The notes under the pieces were generated by a model. The model was not told the origin of the DNA and searched no databases. It saw nothing but the letters and a program-made list of their open reading frames with translations. The translations under genes and the position numbers were made by a program. 64,000 nt of DNA from assembly GCA_018267385.1 (NCBI GenBank), contig JAFDYN010000004.1:107879-171878 (forward strand), read 5' to 3'. Below, one piece after another: positions 1 to 7,960 of this stretch. The first letter of the stretch is position 1; each line of letters begins with the position of its first letter. This DNA is from Bacteroidota bacterium (lineage in GTDB: Bacteria; Bacteroidota; Bacteroidia; Chitinophagales; LD1).

Positions 1-1082
1 AGGAAGATGACCAGGATAAAAATGACAATGAGTGCGCCCTCTATCAGGTTTCGCTCTACAGTCGAGATCGCATTATTTACCATTTTGGTCCGGTCCAGAA
101 ATGGCTCTATCACTACCCCTTCCGGCAGTGTTTTTTGTATCTCAGCTATGCGTTTTTTCACGACCGTGATCACCTCTGAGGAGTTGCCTCCTTTGAGCAT
201 CATGACTATGCCGCCGGCTACTTCGCCTTTATCATTGTAGGTCATAGCCCCATAGCGTATAGCAGAGCCGATCCTGACAGCCGCTATATCGCGTATGAGC
301 AGTGGTATACCATGCGCTACTGTTTTGACAGGTATTGTGCCGATATCATCTTCCGTTTTCACCAGGCCCTCGCTGCGGATGTAGAGGACGGTCGGGCCTT
401 TTTCTATATAAGCACCACCGGTATTCTGGTTGTTCTTTTGCAGTGCATCCATCACATCCTGTATAGTCAGGCCTTGGGCTTTGAGCCGCAAGGGGTCTAT
501 TTCTACCTCATATTGCTTCAGGTGGCCGCCAAAACTACTGACATCGGCTATGCCCTTGGTACCCAGCAGTTGTTTGCGCACTATCCAGTCCTGTATCGTG
601 CGTAGCTCGGTGTCAGAGTATTTACTCTCAAAACCCGGGCGGGGCCGTATCACATACTGGAATATCTCTCCCAGTCCGGTGGTCACCGGCCCCAAAGTGG
701 GAGTGCCAAGACTGGGCGGCAGCTCGCTCTGCACCTGCACGAGGCGCTCAGCTATCTGCTGGCGCGCCCAGTAGACATCCGTTTTATCATCAAATACGAT
801 AGTGACGAGCGAGAGCCCGAAACGTGAAAAGGAACGCTGCTCTATGATCCCCGGGATATTGCGCGTAGCCATCTCTATAGGAAAGGTGATGACACGCTCT
901 ATATCAGCAGCTCCCAGCGAGGGAGAGGTGGTGATGACGAGTACCTGGTTATTAGTAATATCAGGTACTGCGTCTATGGGTAGCGAACGGAGACTCAGTA
1001 CTCCGTATATGATAAGCCCTACGGTAAACAGGCCTATCACCAGCTTATTGCGGATAGAAAATCCGATAATATACTTCAGCAT
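1..1082 (-). CDS. CzcA/CusA-family heavy-metal efflux RND transporter, N-terminal part (cut by window edge)
   Basis: Inner-membrane proton-driven RND pump subunit that exports divalent or monovalent metal cations through a tripartite CzcCBA/CusCBA-type channel. The frame runs from ATG at 1082 to the window edge, about 360 codons of a protein usually a little over 1000 residues long. Visible: an N-terminal membrane helix at about residues 8-25, then the motif PDITNNQV that marks the heavy-metal (HME) RND subfamily, the porter-domain motif GLGEIFQYV, and the start of the second hydrophobic segment at the edge. The next gene upstream on the same strand (1158-1535) is a small protein often seen before such pumps. 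Whether the metal is Cu/Ag or Zn/Co/Cd cannot be told because the membrane charged residues lie outside the window. Confidence 0.93.
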   Translation of the reverse strand, partial: MLKYIIGFSIRNKLVIGLFTVGLIIYGVLSLRSLPIDAVPDITNNQVLVITTSPSLGAADIERVITFPIEMATRNIPGIIEQRSFSRFGLSLVTIVFDDKTDVYWARQQIAERLVQVQSELPPSLGTPTLGPVTTGLGEIFQYVIRPRPGFESKYSDTELRTIQDWIVRKQLLGTKGIADVSSFGGHLKQYEVEIDPLRLKAQGLTIQDVMDALQKNNQNTGGAYIEKGPTVLYIRSEGLVKTEDDIGTIPVKTVAHGIPLLIRDIAAVRIGSAIRYGAMTYNDKGEVAGGIVMMLKGGNSSEVITVVKKRIAEIQKTLPEGVVIEPFLDRTKMVNNAISTVERNLIEGALIVIFILVIF

Positions 1083-1157
1083 ATAAATGATTCTGATCGA
1101 GATAAAAGAAGATCAGCCTGACAGCGATGCTGCAGGCACAAGGCAAAAAACTGTCGA

Positions 1158-1535
1158 TCAGGAACGCTTTGGTGGCTGCCAGATCAGATGGGCAGCATCA
1201 GCAGGAGTATAAGATGGGTGGTACTCCGGCGAAGGTATAGATCTCGTATCCAGCCTTAGCACGACCTCAGCCTGTACTGGCGGGACGGTAGAAAAAGCAG
1301 GGATGAAATGAAAAATGGCCTCATCAGATTTGAAAGGCAGCTCTTTGTCCTCATTATCATGCGTACGGTCTGTAGAATAGTGCATATAGAGAAAGGACCA
1401 CAGAGAAAGGTCAGGCTGCATGGCCCTGTGCTGAGAATAATGGGAGAAAAGGCGAGGCAGGCGTGAAAGCTGATGCAGCTCCGACTGATTGAACAGGAGC
1501 GCAAACAGTAAAAATGCACTTACATAAGCTTTCAT
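1158..1535 (-). CDS. Small exported protein preceding the metal efflux pump
   Basis: A 125-residue protein with a hydrophobic N-terminus (KAYVSAFLLFALLFNQSEL), probably a signal peptide or anchor, followed by a His-rich stretch (HYSTDRTHDNEDKELPFKS) and a proline-rich end. Small proteins of this look, with a His/Asp patch followed by a LPFK-like motif, commonly precede CzcA-type operons in Bacteroidota; no function is established to my knowledge. It lies 75 bp upstream of the pump gene on the same strand, so co-transcription is likely. The start at 1535 was chosen because the signal-like sequence begins there; the longer frame to 1697 runs through the tRNA gene. A -7 box (TACTTTTG, 1542-1549 on the minus strand) sits 6 nt before the ATG. 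Confidence 0.7.
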   Translation of the reverse strand: MKAYVSAFLLFALLFNQSELHQLSRLPRLFSHYSQHRAMQPDLSLWSFLYMHYSTDRTHDNEDKELPFKSDEAIFHFIPAFSTVPPVQAEVVLRLDTRSIPSPEYHPSYTPADAAHLIWQPPKRS

Positions 1536-1659
1536 CTCAGGCAAAAGTAGAGAAAAAAATCTATTTGGGGTGCCGGCTACATGCCAGATGCTATACCTGC
1601 AGATACAAGCCCGCAAATAAGACGGACTCGTATCTGGTGTCTGATAGGAGACAAATATG

Positions 1660-1746
1660 CAGAGAGGAAGGGATTCGAACCCTCGATACGCTTTCACGTA
1701 TACACACTTTCCAGGCGTGCTCCTTCAACCACTCGGACACCTCTCT
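1660..1746 (-). tRNA. tRNA-Ser (anticodon GGA)
   Basis: An 87-nt class II tRNA. The acceptor arm AGAGAGG (5', ending at 1746) pairs with CCTCTCT near 1661-1667, with G as discriminator. The D-arm begins TGTCCGAGTGG, the anticodon loop reads CTGGAAA (anticodon GGA, reading UCC/UCU), a long variable arm GTATACGTGAAAGCGTATC follows, and the T-arm is GAGGGTTCGAATCCCTTC. The CCA end is not encoded (CAT follows). The long variable arm and GGA anticodon identify serine. Confidence 0.97.
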
Positions 1747-1783
1747 AGGAAATGGGAAGGCGAATATAAGCCCTTTTCGGAAA

Positions 1784-2557
1784 TTACAGCTGAAATACTT
1801 TGAGTGCGTTGGCAGTAGTAATATCGGCCACCTGAGCGAGACTGAGACCGGTGACAGCCGCCACCTCCTCTGCTATGATACGAATGTAGGATGGCTCGTT
1901 ACGCTTGCCGCGATAGGGTACCGGTGTGAGATACGGCGCATCTGTCTCCAGCACGACGTGATCCAGTCCTGTTTCCTTTAGGACCTCTTTCAGTCCTGCA
2001 TTTTTGTAGGTGACTACCCCACCTATGCCGAGCATAAAGTCGAGCTTGATAATCTCCCGTGCCTCCTCTACCGAGCCGCTAAAGCAATGAAAGATCCCTT
2101 TGATCCTGCCCTTGTATTTCTTCAAAACCTCTATACAATCGTAGGTAGACTTGCGCGAGTGTATCACGATAGGCAGTCCACGCTCTATGGCCCAGCCTAT
2201 CTGTATCTCAAAGGCTTCAAACTGCTGCTCCTTGTGTGTCACATCCCAGTAGAAGTCCAGGCCGATCTCGCCTACGGCGTAGTACTTAGTACCATTATCC
2301 AGATACTGTAGTGCGGTGGCGAGCTCCTGCTTGTAGTTTTCATTGATGCTGCATGGATGCACACCCATCATAGGATAGATGGTCTGCCTGCCGGTAGAGG
2401 ACTGGCACAGCTTCAGCAGCCGGTCATGGGTCTCATGATCTATGGCGGGCAGAAAAATTTTCTCGATGCCGCTGTGATAGGCGCGCTGGAGTACTTTATC
2501 TATATCACTGTCAAACTGCTCACCGTAGATGTGAGCATGTGTATCTACTAAAACCAT
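1784..2557 (-). CDS. TatD family metal-dependent DNase/hydrolase
   Basis: A 257-residue TIM-barrel metallohydrolase of the TatD family, which act as 3'-5' DNA exonucleases or quality-control nucleases in the cytoplasm. Family motifs are in order: the metal-binding DTHAHI near residues 5-10, GEIGLDFYWD at about 96-105, the HSRK motif (VIHSRKSTYD), CFSGSVEEA, and LETDAPYLTP near the C-terminus. Length is normal for the family. It ends 37 bp before the tRNA-Ser gene and starts 15 bp after the stop of the deacetylase gene on the same strand, so the two probably form an operon. Which of several TatD paralogues this is cannot be decided. Confidence 0.92.
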   Translation of the reverse strand: MVLVDTHAHIYGEQFDSDIDKVLQRAYHSGIEKIFLPAIDHETHDRLLKLCQSSTGRQTIYPMMGVHPCSINENYKQELATALQYLDNGTKYYAVGEIGLDFYWDVTHKEQQFEAFEIQIGWAIERGLPIVIHSRKSTYDCIEVLKKYKGRIKGIFHCFSGSVEEAREIIKLDFMLGIGGVVTYKNAGLKEVLKETGLDHVVLETDAPYLTPVPYRGKRNEPSYIRIIAEEVAAVTGLSLAQVADITTANALKVFQL

Positions 2558-2572
2558 GACGCAAAGAAAGCG

Positions 2573-3259
2573 TCAATCAGGGAGAGTTTCAAACGTATAC
2601 CCTAGCTGGCTGTAGTGCTCCAGCACGAGAGGTAGGGCATAGAGCATCTTGTCCATGGCCTTCAGGCTGTCATGAAAGACCACAATAGACCCCGCCACGG
2701 CATTATTGATCACGTTATCCAGTACCTGCTCTTTGGTGATCCTAAGGTCAAAGTCAAAGGAGAGCACATCCCACATCACGATCTTGTATCGCTTTTTGAG
2801 CTTGTTGTATTGTGCTATGGTCAGCTTGCCATAGGGCGGGCGAAAGTACTGATGCTCCTCTGCTGGCTCCTCCTCATGGTGAGCGCCGGCAGGTACTGCG
2901 TGGGTACCCATAGCCTGGAGCTGGCTGGTGCATTGAGCCACATTCTCATAGTAAAGTTCATTTTGCACCTGCCAGCCGTTCAAATGGTCAAAGGTGTGGT
3001 TTCCTATCTTGTGTCCCTCTGAGAGGATACGGTAGTAAATGTCAGGATGCGCAGCTACATTTTTGCCCAATACAAAAAAAGAAGCTTTGGCGTCATATTG
3101 CTTCAGTATGTCTAGCACCACCGGGGTAGCCTCCTCTATCGGCCCGTCATCAAAGGTCAGATAAAGCTTCTTCTCACGTGTACGGACCTTCCATAGTGCA
3201 GAGGGGAGAAGTCTGCGGGCAGCCTTGGGGGTTTTTACGATAGACAGATTATCAAACAT
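2573..3259 (-). CDS. Polysaccharide deacetylase (NodB homology) family protein
   Basis: A 228-residue carbohydrate esterase family 4 type protein; the family removes N- or O-acetyl groups from chitooligosaccharides, peptidoglycan or exopolysaccharides using a metal held by Asp and two His. Visible motifs: LYLTFDDGPIEEATP (motif 1, Asp-Asp), the metal-binding H-x3-H in GNHTFDHLNGW (motif 2), FRPPYGKLT (motif 3), and MWDVLSFDFD (motif 4). No signal peptide is evident. An in-frame TTG at 3277 would extend it by six residues; the ATG at 3259 is preferred because family members begin shortly before a VKTP motif, as here. Upstream partner of the TatD gene (15-bp gap). Confidence 0.9.
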   Translation of the reverse strand: MFDNLSIVKTPKAARRLLPSALWKVRTREKKLYLTFDDGPIEEATPVVLDILKQYDAKASFFVLGKNVAAHPDIYYRILSEGHKIGNHTFDHLNGWQVQNELYYENVAQCTSQLQAMGTHAVPAGAHHEEEPAEEHQYFRPPYGKLTIAQYNKLKKRYKIVMWDVLSFDFDLRITKEQVLDNVINNAVAGSIVVFHDSLKAMDKMLYALPLVLEHYSQLGYTFETLPD

Positions 3260-3460
3260 TAGCGGGTTTGTCAGCAATATTTCACCATAGACACCTCAAA
3301 AAGAGGAAAGGTTTAATATTTAGTTTACAAATAAAGCTTTAAACGCGGTCTTTCAGGTTTATTTTCCTGACACTCTGTTATTATATGAAATAACGTAATC
3401 TATCAGTGAAACGTTGCCCCGACCAGTCAATTCCATTATTTCCACTATTTTTCGGGCATT

Positions 3461-5002
3461 ATGAGTGAAAGAAGAGTCAGGGTGCGTTTTGCCCCATCTC
3501 CCACCGGTGGCCTGCATATAGGCGGGGTGAGGACAGCATTATTCAACTATCTACTTGCCAAAAAGCACGGCGGGGATTTCATCCTGCGTATAGAAGATAC
3601 GGACCAAAACAGGTTTGTAGAAGGTGCCGAGGAGTATATCATCAACTCACTGAAGTGGTGTGGCATAGAGCCCAACGAAGGCATCGGCTTCGGCGATGGT
3701 ACACACGCTCCATACCGCCAGAGCGAGCGCAAGCCTATGTACCGCCAGTATGCCGAGCGGCTGGTAGAGTCCGGTCATGCTTATTATGCCTTTGATACAG
3801 AAGAAGAGCTGGACAAATGGCGCGAAGATATGGCTGCACAAGGTGTACCCTCTCCACAATATAGCGCGGTAACCAGGCAGTACCTGAAAAACTCTACCTC
3901 GCTCTCTGCTGATGAGGTAAAGACGCGCATGGAGCGCGGAGACAAGTATGTGATCCGCTTTAAAATGCCGCGTAATGAGGATGTGAAGTTTCACGATCTG
4001 ATCCGTGGCTGGGTCACTTTCAATACTTCACAGCTGGACGATAAGGTGCTGCTGAAGAACGACGGTATGCCTACCTATCACCTCGCTCACGTGGTGGACG
4101 ATACCCTGATGGAGATCTCTCATGCTATCCGTGGTGAGGAGTGGCTGCCATCTGCGCCACTGCACGTACTTTGCTTCCGCGCGCTGGGCTGGGAGTCTAC
4201 TATGCCTCAGTATGCGCACTTGCCCCTGATACTCAACCCGGATGGCAAGGGCAAGCTAAGCAAGCGCTATGCTGATAAACTTGGTTTCCCATCGTTCCCG
4301 CTGTCATGGACCACTACCAATAAAGAAACTGGTGCTCCTGAGTTAAATGTAGGCTACAAGGAAACGGGTTTCATGCCTGATGCATTTATCAATTTTCTGG
4401 CGCTGATCGGATGGCATCCGGGCGGAGACAAGGAGATCATGACGCTGGATGAAATGGTAGAACTATTCTCGCTCGAAAAGGTACATAAAGCAGGTGCGAG
4501 GTTCGATTATGAGAAGGCAAAATGGTTTAACCAGCAATACCTGAAGGCCAGGTCTAATGTAGAACTGGCTGCGGCAGTCAAAGAAGATATTGAAGCCGCA
4601 GGCTTCACGCTGGGCGATAACAAACTGGCCGAATACTGCGGTCTGATCAAGGAGCGGGCTACTTTTACAAATGACATCGTATCTATAGGCGTATACCTAT
4701 ACAAGGACATACAGTACTACGATGATGAGACGATCAGGAAAAAATGGAAGCCGGAGATCAAAACCAAATGGGACGAATATATAACCGGCAAGGACCTGTC
4801 TGCGCTGGGAGCGGATACCATGATGAATGAATTCATCGCTTTCACCGGGCTAAAGACCGGTGAGATCATGCCGGTACTGCGTGTGGCGCTGGCAGGCGTA
4901 CTGCAGGGGCCACCGGTGGTAGATATGGCAAAATTCCTCGGGGCGAAAGGCACTGCGGAACGCCTTAAAAAATCTTTTGATTATTTTGAATCAGTACGCT
5001 AA
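3461..5002 (+). CDS. gltX: Glutamyl-tRNA synthetase
   Basis: Class I aminoacyl-tRNA synthetase that charges tRNA-Glu in the cytoplasm. 513 residues, slightly longer than the usual 470-500. The N-terminus RFAPSPTGGLHIGGVRTALF carries the HIGH-like signature (HIGG, residues 19-22), the KMSKS-like loop is KLSKR at 265-269, and the C-terminal half is the alpha-helical anticodon-binding region. An insert after the KLSKR loop (about residues 270-305, LSWTTTNKETGAPELNVGYKE region) accounts for the extra length; it is also seen in other Bacteroidota GltX as far as I recall. A near-consensus -7 box (TATTTTTC, 3446-3453) lies only 7 nt before the ATG, suggesting a very short leader. Confidence 0.97.
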   Translation: MSERRVRVRFAPSPTGGLHIGGVRTALFNYLLAKKHGGDFILRIEDTDQNRFVEGAEEYIINSLKWCGIEPNEGIGFGDGTHAPYRQSERKPMYRQYAERLVESGHAYYAFDTEEELDKWREDMAAQGVPSPQYSAVTRQYLKNSTSLSADEVKTRMERGDKYVIRFKMPRNEDVKFHDLIRGWVTFNTSQLDDKVLLKNDGMPTYHLAHVVDDTLMEISHAIRGEEWLPSAPLHVLCFRALGWESTMPQYAHLPLILNPDGKGKLSKRYADKLGFPSFPLSWTTTNKETGAPELNVGYKETGFMPDAFINFLALIGWHPGGDKEIMTLDEMVELFSLEKVHKAGARFDYEKAKWFNQQYLKARSNVELAAAVKEDIEAAGFTLGDNKLAEYCGLIKERATFTNDIVSIGVYLYKDIQYYDDETIRKKWKPEIKTKWDEYITGKDLSALGADTMMNEFIAFTGLKTGEIMPVLRVALAGVLQGPPVVDMAKFLGAKGTAERLKKSFDYFESVR

Positions 5003-5115
5003 ATTTATAGAGGGAAAGGCGCTAAAATATTTTCAAAAAAATCTTGGCGCATTTAAAACACTCTTTATTTATTTGCCGTCAGTAAGCCAAAATTAAAAAC
5101 CATAAACTAAGTCAT

Positions 5116-5451
5116 ATGCCACGCAAGAAACGCGAAGAAGAGGATGACCTCGATCTCAACTCCAAAAAGAAAGGGAAGAGCGATGATGACGACGATGAAG
5201 ATCTGGAAGATGAAGAGGACGAGGACCTGGATGCCTCTGAGGCAGAGTTTGAGACAGAGGAGAGCGAGCCATCAGAAGATGATATCCGCGATCTGGACCT
5301 TGAGGAATTTGAAGACCTGATAGATAATAAATCTAAGGGTAGCAAAGGCCGCAAGAGAGACGAAGACGAAGATGATGACTTTGATGACTTTCAGGAGGAA
5401 GAGGAGTTTGATGACTTCGGCGGTGGCGGAGGATTCGATGATGATTTCTAA
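5116..5451 (+). CDS. Small, extremely acidic, disordered protein of unknown function
   Basis: 111 residues, about half of them Asp or Glu (55 counted). It opens with a basic patch (MPRKKREEE), continues as long Asp/Glu runs broken by two Lys-rich patches (residues about 16-21 and 80-90), and ends in alternating Asp and Phe after a five-Gly linker ([11 protein letters not shown]). No folded domain is visible; it should be soluble and intrinsically disordered. It is transcribed in the same direction as gltX, 113 bp downstream, and is followed directly by a strong intrinsic terminator. The frame uses no rare features and starts at a plain ATG, so it is likely real, but the low complexity means no function can be named. 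A polyanionic histone- or nucleoid-protein buffer, or an RNA polymerase accessory like Gram-positive delta, are only guesses. Confidence 0.75.
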   Translation: MPRKKREEEDDLDLNSKKKGKSDDDDDEDLEDEEDEDLDASEAEFETEESEPSEDDIRDLDLEEFEDLIDNKSKGSKGRKRDEDEDDDFDDFQEEEEFDDFGGGGGFDDDF

Positions 5452-5471
5452 GGCACACCAAAACTATGGTA

Positions 5472-5504
5472 GCATACAGCCCCTGGCTGTATGCTTTTTT
5501 ATTT
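5472..5504 (+). terminator. Intrinsic terminator after the acidic protein gene
   Basis: A perfect 10-bp stem GCATACAGCC / GGCTGTATGC (5472-5481 and 5485-5494) with a CCT loop is followed by six T (5495-5500). It separates the acidic protein gene from the B12-domain gene and rules out an upstream start at 5466 for the latter. Confidence 0.92.
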
Positions 5505-5522
5505 CTGCTAAACAATAATGAT

Positions 5523-5930
5523 ATGTCACGTCCCGTCAGAGTACTGGTAGCCAAAGTAGGCCTGGATGGCCATGACCGCGGCGCTAAAGTCATAGCCTCG
5601 GCCCTGCGAGATGCGGGTATGGAGGTGATCTATACCGGCCTGCGCCAGACACCGGAGATGGTAGTCAATGCAGCACTGCAGGAGGACGTAGACGCGATAG
5701 GTATCAGCATCCTCTCCGGTGCGCACAATACGGTATTTCCAAAGGTGCTCTCTCTCATGAAAGAGAAAGGTATGGACGATGTACTGCTTACAGGCGGCGG
5801 CATCATACCCGGTGATGATATGCAGCAGCTCAAAGAGCAAGGCTGCGGAGAACTCTTCCCTCCGGGCACTCCGACCAGTGAGATAGCCGACTATATCAAG
5901 GCCTGGGTGGGTACACATCGGTCTTTCTAA
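5523..5930 (+). CDS. Free-standing cobalamin (B12)-binding domain protein, methylmalonyl-CoA mutase C-terminal type
   Basis: 135 residues forming just the Rossmann-like B12-binding domain of acyl-CoA mutases. Motifs: the base-off signature DxHxxG as GLDGHDRG (His supplies the lower cobalt ligand), the SxL motif in ISILSGAH, and LLTGGGIIP for the nucleotide tail. Proteins of this size are the small subunits of two-subunit mutases (methylmalonyl- or 2-hydroxyisobutyryl-CoA mutase, ethylmalonyl-type) in other bacteria. No large catalytic subunit, epimerase or MeaB chaperone lies in this window. The start at 5523 is used because the longer in-frame start lies inside the preceding terminator. Confidence 0.9.
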   Translation: MSRPVRVLVAKVGLDGHDRGAKVIASALRDAGMEVIYTGLRQTPEMVVNAALQEDVDAIGISILSGAHNTVFPKVLSLMKEKGMDDVLLTGGGIIPGDDMQQLKEQGCGELFPPGTPTSEIADYIKAWVGTHRSF

Positions 5931-5967
5931 GGCTGTCCCTTCGCTTTTTCGTATTATTGCGCCCAAT

Positions 5968-7887
5968 ATGCATTATCTATCTGTAGAGGGCCTCTCTAAA
6001 TCCTTTGGCGCCAAGCCTGTTTTCTCAAATATCACCCTGAATATCTCTGAAGGAGATAAGGTGGGCCTGATAGCCAAAAACGGGGCAGGCAAAAGTACTA
6101 TGCTCAATATCATAGCGGGCAGAGACACTGCCGAGGAGGGCAAAGTATGGGTACATAAAGATGTGAAGGTCTGCTTTCTGGATCAGGAGCCAGTCTTTGA
6201 CCCGACCAAGACCGTAGTCGAAAACATATTTGACCACAGGCATCCTATGATAGATGCAGTGAAAGAATATGAAGCACTGATGGAAGATGAGAACCCCGAT
6301 GCTGACAAGCTGACGGATGCGATGGGTAAGATGGATGAGCTGAATGCCTGGGACTTTGAGAGTAAGGTACATCAGATATTAGGCAGGCTGAAAATAGGTA
6401 CTCTGACCAATAAAGCGGGCCAGCTCTCCGGCGGTCAGAAGAAACGCCTGGCACTGGCCAAGACACTGATAGATGTAGAGTTTGACGCAAGCCGCAAGCT
6501 GCTGATCATGGATGAGCCGACCAACCACCTTGACTTTGATATGATAGAGTGGTTGGAAAACTTCCTCGCTGACTCCAAGATGACACTCCTGCTAGTCACA
6601 CACGACCGCTATTTCCTGGACTCTGTGTGCAATGAGATCATGGAGCTGACACCGGGCGAGCTTTATACTTATCCGGGAGACTACGAATACTTCCTAGAGA
6701 AGAAGGCAGAGAGAGAGGCGACTGAGAGCGCCAGTGTAGACAAAGCGCGTAACCTGATGCGCAAAGAACTGGACTGGATGCGTAAGCAGCCTAAGGCGCG
6801 TACTACCAAATCCAAATCGCGCATCGATGCCTTCTACGAGCTGCAAACTAAAGCAGCCGGCAAGACCAAAGAGCAGGAGCTGATGCTCAATGTCAAGATG
6901 TCCCGCCTCGGTGGCAAAATACTAGAGCTCAAAAAGGTCTATAAAGCCTATGGAGAAAAGAAAATCCTGAATGGTTTTGACTATACTTTTAAGAAAGGTG
7001 ACCGGATAGGTATCATAGGGGAAAACGGAGTAGGTAAAACCACCTTCCTCAATATTCTATTAGGCATAGAAAAGCCAGACACCGGCAAGATCAACGTGGG
7101 TGATACAATAGTCTTTGGCTACTTTGACCAGAAAGGCCTGCAGTGGAAAGAGGACAAGCGGGTGATAGAATACGTCAAAGATATTGCAGAACATTTTCCG
7201 CTGGCCAATGGCGATAAAGTCTCTGCTACCAAGTTTCTGGAGCTTTTCCAGTTTACGCCTGAGCAGCAATTTACCTTTATATCAAAGCTGAGCGGCGGTG
7301 AGAAGAAGCGGCTGCAGCTCCTGGCTATCCTCTTTAATAATCCGAATTTTCTAATACTGGATGAGCCTACTAATGACCTGGATCTGATCACCCTCCAGGT
7401 ATTGGAAGACTTCCTGCTTTCGTATCAAGGCTGTGTGATCATTGTATCTCACGACAGGTACTTTATGGACAAGCTGGTAGACCACCTGTTTGTATTTGAA
7501 GGCAAGGGCGTGATCCGTGATTTCCCGGGCAACTACACTTTGTATCGCTTCTATAAGGACCAGGAGAAAAAAACAGGTACCTTCAGCCAGGAGGCTAAAT
7601 CATCCCTGCTACAGGCAGAGCCGGAGGAGAAAGAAGAAAAACCGATCGTCAAGGCAGAGGCAGCTACTTCAAAAAAAATGTCCTTTAAAGAAAAATTTGA
7701 ATTTGAGGCACTGGAGAAGGAACTCCCGGCACTCACCAAAGAGCGCGATGAACTAAATGACAAGATCGCATCAGGCACACTGCCATATGAAGAGCTGCAA
7801 AAAGTGCTGGCGCGTATAGCGGAGGTGACGGGACAGCTGGAGTCAAAGGAAATGCGCTGGCTGGAGCTGAGCGAGAAGACAGCTTAA
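5968..7887 (+). CDS. ABC-F family ATPase (Uup-like, ribosome-associated)
   Basis: 639 residues with two tandem ABC ATPase domains and no membrane segment, the hallmark of ABC-F proteins that bind the ribosomal E site and rescue stalled translation. Domain 1: Walker A KNGAGKST at about 37-44, signature LSGGQKKRLALAK, Walker B LLIMDEPTNHLD. The linker (about 245-300) is basic and helical. Domain 2: Walker A GENGVGKTT, signature LSGGEKKRLQL, Walker B FLILDEPTNDLD. The C-terminal about 75 residues form a coiled coil (SFKEKFEFEALEKELP onward), which points to Uup rather than EttA. A near-consensus -7 box (TATTATTG, 5952-5959) sits 8 nt before the ATG. The gene ends 73 bp before the stop of the giant adhesin gene, with a shared terminator between. 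Confidence 0.93.
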   Translation: MHYLSVEGLSKSFGAKPVFSNITLNISEGDKVGLIAKNGAGKSTMLNIIAGRDTAEEGKVWVHKDVKVCFLDQEPVFDPTKTVVENIFDHRHPMIDAVKEYEALMEDENPDADKLTDAMGKMDELNAWDFESKVHQILGRLKIGTLTNKAGQLSGGQKKRLALAKTLIDVEFDASRKLLIMDEPTNHLDFDMIEWLENFLADSKMTLLLVTHDRYFLDSVCNEIMELTPGELYTYPGDYEYFLEKKAEREATESASVDKARNLMRKELDWMRKQPKARTTKSKSRIDAFYELQTKAAGKTKEQELMLNVKMSRLGGKILELKKVYKAYGEKKILNGFDYTFKKGDRIGIIGENGVGKTTFLNILLGIEKPDTGKINVGDTIVFGYFDQKGLQWKEDKRVIEYVKDIAEHFPLANGDKVSATKFLELFQFTPEQQFTFISKLSGGEKKRLQLLAILFNNPNFLILDEPTNDLDLITLQVLEDFLLSYQGCVIIVSHDRYFMDKLVDHLFVFEGKGVIRDFPGNYTLYRFYKDQEKKTGTFSQEAKSSLLQAEPEEKEEKPIVKAEAATSKKMSFKEKFEFEALEKELPALTKERDELNDKIASGTLPYEELQKVLARIAEVTGQLESKEMRWLELSEKTA

Positions 7888-7901
7888 GTTGACTAAAAGC
7901 A

Positions 7902-7934
7902 AAAACAGCGCAGGTATTCACCTCGCGCTGTTTT
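7902..7934. terminator. Bidirectional terminator between the ABC-F gene and the giant surface protein gene
   Basis: An inverted repeat AAAACAGCGC / GCGCTGTTTT (7902-7911, 7925-7934), with a further AGGT/ACCT pairing inside the loop, has T-runs on both strands. It lies between the convergent genes. Confidence 0.88.
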
Positions 7935-7960
7935 AAGAAAAAAACCCGTTATCGTTGTGA

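Noticed and set aside
1514..1981. A 155-residue plus-strand open frame over the tRNA gene
   Set aside because: It runs antisense through tRNA-Ser and the end of the TatD gene and has no domain.
5466..5522. An upstream start for the B12-binding domain gene
   Set aside because: The extra codons lie inside a perfect terminator hairpin, and the family begins at the [18 protein letters not shown] segment.
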